This document shows, one piece after another, positions 6,303-8,696 of a DNA stretch of 8,696 nt. The stretch covers positions 453 through 9,148 of the forward strand of contig DQAA01000207.1 in the NCBI GenBank assembly GCA_003523465.1. Direction: 5' to 3'. Position 1 is the stretch's first letter. Every line of letters begins with the position of its first letter. This stretch comes from Pseudomonas sp. GTDB lineage: Bacteria > Pseudomonadota > Gammaproteobacteria > Pseudomonadales > Pseudomonadaceae. Below the pieces are notes generated by a model. That model did no database searches, was not told the origin of the DNA, and worked only from the letters and a program-made list of their open reading frames with translations. Both the position numbers and the translations under genes were made by a program.

Positions 6303-6620
6303 TCACGGTGCCTTGCAGCCCCGCCCTATCAAATCGTTGGTCGCTACCCAATACACCAGGCCCTCATCGCCCTGGGTATGAAAGGCCAGCACGCCATCGC
6401 TGTACAGCGCCCCGGAACCCGCCGGCTCAGGCTTGAGCCGGTAGACCTGGTCGCCGCCACCAAGGCGGACATCCATGTCGTTGCCAACCGTGCGCCAGAG
6501 CACCTGTGCCTTGCTGTCGCAGGTCCAGGTGGTCCATGTGTCGGCCACCGGTGGCTCGGACTTGAAGCTTGCGCATCCCGCGAGTACCGCCATGACCGTC
6601 ACGGCCAGAACGCCTTTCAT
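6303..6620 (-). CDS. MliC-like (C-type lysozyme inhibitor family) outer-membrane lipoprotein
   Basis: A 105-residue lipoprotein. Residues 1-15 form a signal peptide ending in the lipobox LAGC, so Cys16 should be acylated; Ala-Ser after it predicts outer-membrane sorting. The mature part resembles MliC: an early WTCD (Cys34), then SGALYSDG (69-76) and FHTQGDEG (80-87), matching the family pattern SGxxYSDG...KGDEA. Cys34 and Cys102 are the only other cysteines and probably form a disulfide. MliC proteins inhibit C-type lysozyme in the periplasm. Here the Lys of KGDEA, a lysozyme-contact residue in P. aeruginosa MliC, is Gln83, so inhibition may be weaker or aimed at another target. The ATG at 6620 has GGAGA about 8 nt upstream. 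It sits inside the glycolytic operon, 50 nt after the 72-residue lipoprotein and 104 nt before fba. Lipoprotein call is firm; the MliC family call is likely. Confidence 0.8.
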   Translation of the reverse strand: MKGVLAVTVMAVLAGCASFKSEPPVADTWTTWTCDSKAQVLWRTVGNDMDVRLGGGDQVYRLKPEPAGSGALYSDGVLAFHTQGDEGLVYWVATNDLIGRGCKAP

Positions 6621-6647
6621 TCCATTTCTCCAGCAGACCACAAAGCA

Positions 6648-6664
6648 GGCGACAGGTTGTCGCC
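6648..6664. other. Perfect 7-bp hairpin between the two lipoprotein genes
   Basis: GGCGACA (6648-6654) and TGTCGCC (6658-6664) are perfect inverted repeats around a 3-nt loop. They sit in the 50-bp gap, just after the stop codon of the upstream lipoprotein gene on the minus strand. Only a weak T-rich stretch (TGCTTTG) follows, so it may be a leaky attenuator or a 3'-end stabiliser that sets relative expression in the operon. Confidence 0.5.
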
Positions 6665-6670
6665 AGCCGA

Positions 6671-6889
6671 TCAAGGGCAACCCTTGGCCCGGCGCTGATG
6701 TTCTTCGTCGTATTTTTCCAGGCCGTCCGGACCGATGCGCTTGTTGATCACCGGCACGGTCTCGGCCTGCCATTCGGACTGGTAGCAGCCGCCCTTCTCG
6801 GCGGCAGGCTGGTCGGGAGCGGACTCCGGCGCACTGGAACAGGCGCCCAGCGCGGCGGTCATGACCATCAGGGTCAGTCGCTTGATCAT
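6671..6889 (-). CDS. Small lipoprotein of unknown function (72 residues)
   Basis: A short secreted lipoprotein that I cannot assign to a named family. The signal peptide MIKRLTLMVMTAALGAC ends in the lipobox LGAC with Cys17 as the lipid-modified residue; Ser-Ser follows, predicting outer-membrane location. After a Pro/Ala/Ser-rich linker (about 18-31) comes a small charged domain with GGCYQSEW, INKRIGPDGLEKYDEEHQRR and a terminal GCP. Cys35 and Cys71 could form one disulfide that closes a mature domain of about 40 residues. The ATG at 6889 has AAGGGAG about 8 nt before it. It begins 32 nt after pgk and ends 50 nt before the MliC-like gene, on the same strand, so it is a member of the glycolytic operon. 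Homologous small genes lie at this place in other pseudomonads, as I remember, which suggests an old arrangement, not a recent insertion. Confidence 0.8.
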   Translation of the reverse strand: MIKRLTLMVMTAALGACSSAPESAPDQPAAEKGGCYQSEWQAETVPVINKRIGPDGLEKYDEEHQRRAKGCP

Positions 6890-6921
6890 CGGTTCGCTCC
6901 CTTTGCCTGGTGCCGGCCGAA

Positions 6922-8085
6922 TCAGGCCTTGGCCCGCTGTTCCAGCACTTCGACCGCCGGCAGGACCTTGCCCTCGACGAATTCGAGGAACGCGCCGCCA
7001 CCGGTAGAAATGTAGGAGATATCGGCTGCCACGCCATATTTGTCGATGGCCGCCAGGGTGTCGCCACCACCGGCGATGGAGAAGGCGTCGCTCTCGGCGA
7101 TGGCCTTGGCCAGGGTCTTGGTGCCGTTGCCGAACTGGTCGAACTCGAACACGCCGACCGGGCCGTTCCACAGCACGGTTTTCGACGATTTCAGCAGTTC
7201 GGCGAACTGGGCAGCGGTCTGCGGGCCGATGTCCAGGATCATGTCGTCGTCGGCCACGTCGGCCACGGACTTGACGGTGGCCTCGGCGTCTTCGGCGAAG
7301 GCCTTGGCGACTACCACGTCAACCGGCAGCGGCACGTTGACCTTGGCGGCGATGGCCTTGGCGGTCTCGACCAGGTCGGCTTCGTAGAGGGACTTGCCGA
7401 CCTTGTGACCGGCAGCGGCGAGGAAGGTGTTGGCGATGCCGCCACCGACGATCAGCAGGTCGCAGATCTGGCTCAGGCTGTTCAGCACGTCCAGCTTGGT
7501 GGAAACCTTGGAGCCGGCAACGATGGCAGCCATCGGCTTGGCCGGGGCTTTCAGGGCCTTGCCCAGGGCGTCCAGCTCGGCAGCCAGCAGCGGGCCGGCA
7601 GCAGCGACCTTGGCGAATTTCGCCACGCCGTGGGTCGAGCCCTCGGCGCGGTGGGCAGTACCGAAGGCGTCCATGACGAACACGTCGCACAGCGCGGCGT
7701 ACTTCTGCGCCAGCTCGTCGGCGTTCTTCTTCTCGCCCTTGTTGAAGCGCACGTTCTCGAACAGCACGATGTCGCCGGCTTTCAGCTCGACGCCATCCAG
7801 GTAATCGGCGACCAGCGGCACTTCACGGCCCAGGGCCTTGCTCAGGTAGTCGGCGACCGGCTTCAGGCTGTTCTCGGCGGAGAACTCACCCTCGGTCGGA
7901 CGACCCAGGTGCGAGCAGACCATCACCGCCGCACCCTTCTCCAGGGCCAGCTTGATGGTCGGCAGCGAAGCGAGGATCCGCGCGTCGCTGGCAACCACAC
8001 CGTCCTTCACGGGGACGTTGAGGTCTTCGCGGATCAGTACGCGCTTACCTTGCAGGTCGAGGTCGGTCATCTTCAAAACGGTCAT
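6922..8085 (-). CDS. pgk: Phosphoglycerate kinase
   Basis: Cytoplasmic kinase of 387 residues, the normal bacterial length, that reversibly transfers phosphate between 1,3-bisphosphoglycerate and ADP. The family signature [11 protein letters not shown] is at 15-25. The substrate-binding SHLGRP is at 58-63, the hinge-region lysine lies in GSKVSTK (191-197), WNGPVG is at 306-311 and the nucleotide loop GGGDT at 339-343. All expected motifs are intact. The ATG at 8085 has AAGGA 9 nt upstream, and that site starts inside the TGA stop of epd, so the two genes are probably translationally coupled (12-nt gap). A second in-frame ATG at 8070 is less well placed. In this operon Pgk, with aldolase, serves gluconeogenesis and the lower glycolytic pathway. 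Confidence 0.97.
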   Translation of the reverse strand: MTVLKMTDLDLQGKRVLIREDLNVPVKDGVVASDARILASLPTIKLALEKGAAVMVCSHLGRPTEGEFSAENSLKPVADYLSKALGREVPLVADYLDGVELKAGDIVLFENVRFNKGEKKNADELAQKYAALCDVFVMDAFGTAHRAEGSTHGVAKFAKVAAAGPLLAAELDALGKALKAPAKPMAAIVAGSKVSTKLDVLNSLSQICDLLIVGGGIANTFLAAAGHKVGKSLYEADLVETAKAIAAKVNVPLPVDVVVAKAFAEDAEATVKSVADVADDDMILDIGPQTAAQFAELLKSSKTVLWNGPVGVFEFDQFGNGTKTLAKAIAESDAFSIAGGGDTLAAIDKYGVAADISYISTGGGAFLEFVEGKVLPAVEVLEQRAKA

Positions 8086-8097
8086 GAATGCAGTCCT

Positions 8098-8696
8098 TCA
8101 GGGCTGTTTGCTGGTGGTGCGTTGGCGGTTGTCGACGACGCGCAGAAAGTGATCGGCGACGTCGAGCATGCGGTTGGCGAACCCCCATTCGTTGTCGAAC
8201 CAGGCCAGCAGGTTCACCAGACGGGGGCCGGAAACACGGGTCTGACTGGCATCGACGATGGCCGAATGCGGGTCATGGTTGAAATCGCAACTGGCGTGAG
8301 GCAGCTCGGTGTAGGCCAGCAGCCCTTGCAGCGGCCCGCTCAGGGCGGCGTCCCGCAGCACCTGGTTGACCTCGGCGGCCGTGGTGTCGCGGGTGGTCTG
8401 CAGGGTGATGTCCAGGCACGACACGTTCACCGTCGGCACCCGCACGGCTTTGGCCTGGATTCGCCCGACAAGTTCCGGAAGCAGGCGCTCGATGCCGCGG
8501 GCAAGACCGGTGGACACCGGGATCACCGACTGGAAGGCCGAGCGCGTGCGGCGCAGGTCTTCGTGGTGATAGGCGTCGATCACCGGCTGGTCGTTCATCG
8601 CCGAGTGGATGGTGGTGATCGACACGTATTCGATGCCGAACGCCTGGTCCAGCACGCGCAACAGCGGCACGCCGCAGTTGGTGGTGCAGGAGGCGT
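8098..8696 (-). CDS. epd: Erythrose-4-phosphate dehydrogenase, C-terminal part (N-terminus beyond the window)
   Basis: NAD-dependent dehydrogenase of the GAPDH family that oxidises erythrose-4-phosphate to 4-phosphoerythronate, the first step of DXP-independent pyridoxal phosphate synthesis. The frame runs off the right end, so the NAD-binding half is missing here; about 199 residues are visible. The active-site motif ASCTTNC is at 8694-8674, with the catalytic Cys codon at 8688-8686. It is followed by [44 protein letters not shown] and [19 protein letters not shown]. The SAMNDQ and [10 protein letters not shown] stretches are typical of Epd, not of glycolytic GapA, which is why I chose it; some GAPDH side activity cannot be excluded. 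An apparent GTG start at 8670 is an internal valine codon. It is the most upstream visible gene of the operon with pgk and fba, the same order as epd-pgk-fbaA in enterobacteria. Confidence 0.95.
   Translation of the reverse strand, partial: ASCTTNCGVPLLRVLDQAFGIEYVSITTIHSAMNDQPVIDAYHHEDLRRTRSAFQSVIPVSTGLARGIERLLPELVGRIQAKAVRVPTVNVSCLDITLQTTRDTTAAEVNQVLRDAALSGPLQGLLAYTELPHASCDFNHDPHSAIVDASQTRVSGPRLVNLLAWFDNEWGFANRMLDVADHFLRVVDNRQRTTSKQP

Noticed and set aside
5119..6381. 420-codon open frame on the plus strand opposite fba
   Set aside because: It is the antisense shadow of a fully conserved aldolase gene in GC-rich DNA; the translation has no recognisable domain and no ribosome site, and fba codon structure explains the openness.
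6621..7171. Long minus-strand frames extending both lipoprotein genes upstream into pgk
   Set aside because: The extensions are out-of-frame pgk sequence; internal ATGs with ribosome sites and signal peptides define the real genes.
8098..8670. GTG at 8670 as start of a short dehydrogenase
   Set aside because: The frame continues upstream through the ASCTTNC active site to the window edge, so this is an internal valine.

Overview
The window looks like chromosomal DNA from a Pseudomonas, most likely of the P. putida / P. fluorescens lineage. The evidence is the gene order epd-pgk-(two small lipoproteins)-fba followed by a REC-PAS-GGDEF-EAL response regulator, the high GC content, and an inverted pair of Pseudomonas-type REP sequences. 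This is core chromosome. I see no phage, transposase, CRISPR array, tRNA or rRNA, and no gene-free stretch longer than 300 bases; the largest gap is 259 bp, between fba and cfcR.

Layout. Positions 1-1809 (+) hold the C-terminal part of a UvrD/Rep-superfamily (SF1) helicase whose Walker A region lies upstream of the window. Everything else is on the minus strand. The helicase converges with a small winged-helix gene (1898-2194), and the whole 88-bp gap between them is a REP doublet. Continuing leftward to rightward come a YgjP-type zinc metallopeptidase (2212-2712), the c-di-GMP response regulator cfcR (2754-4874), a 259-bp regulatory spacer, class II fructose-bisphosphate aldolase (5134-6198), an MliC-like lipoprotein (6303-6620), a 72-residue lipoprotein of unknown role (6671-6889), phosphoglycerate kinase (6922-8085) and the C-terminal part of erythrose-4-phosphate dehydrogenase (8098-8696, cut by the window end).

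How the genes work together. Transcription on the minus strand runs epd, pgk, lipoprotein, MliC-like lipoprotein, fba. These are tightly packed (gaps of 12, 32, 50 and 104 nt) and end at a strong intrinsic terminator at 5082-5116. This is a lower-glycolysis/gluconeogenesis and vitamin B6 precursor operon with two cell-envelope lipoproteins embedded in it. cfcR then starts a second unit with its own leader, followed by the metallopeptidase and the winged-helix gene, which overlap or nearly touch.

The most interesting signals are not a new system. They are regulatory and biochemical details: a hairpin presenting GGA in its loop exactly at the cfcR start codon (candidate Rsm/CsrA site); a CfcR EAL domain whose usual Asn metal ligand is Ser and a GGDEF domain without an RxxD inhibitory site; a 7-bp-periodic long inverted repeat that shares bases with the fba terminator U-tract; and an MliC-like protein with Gln in place of the lysozyme-contacting Lys.
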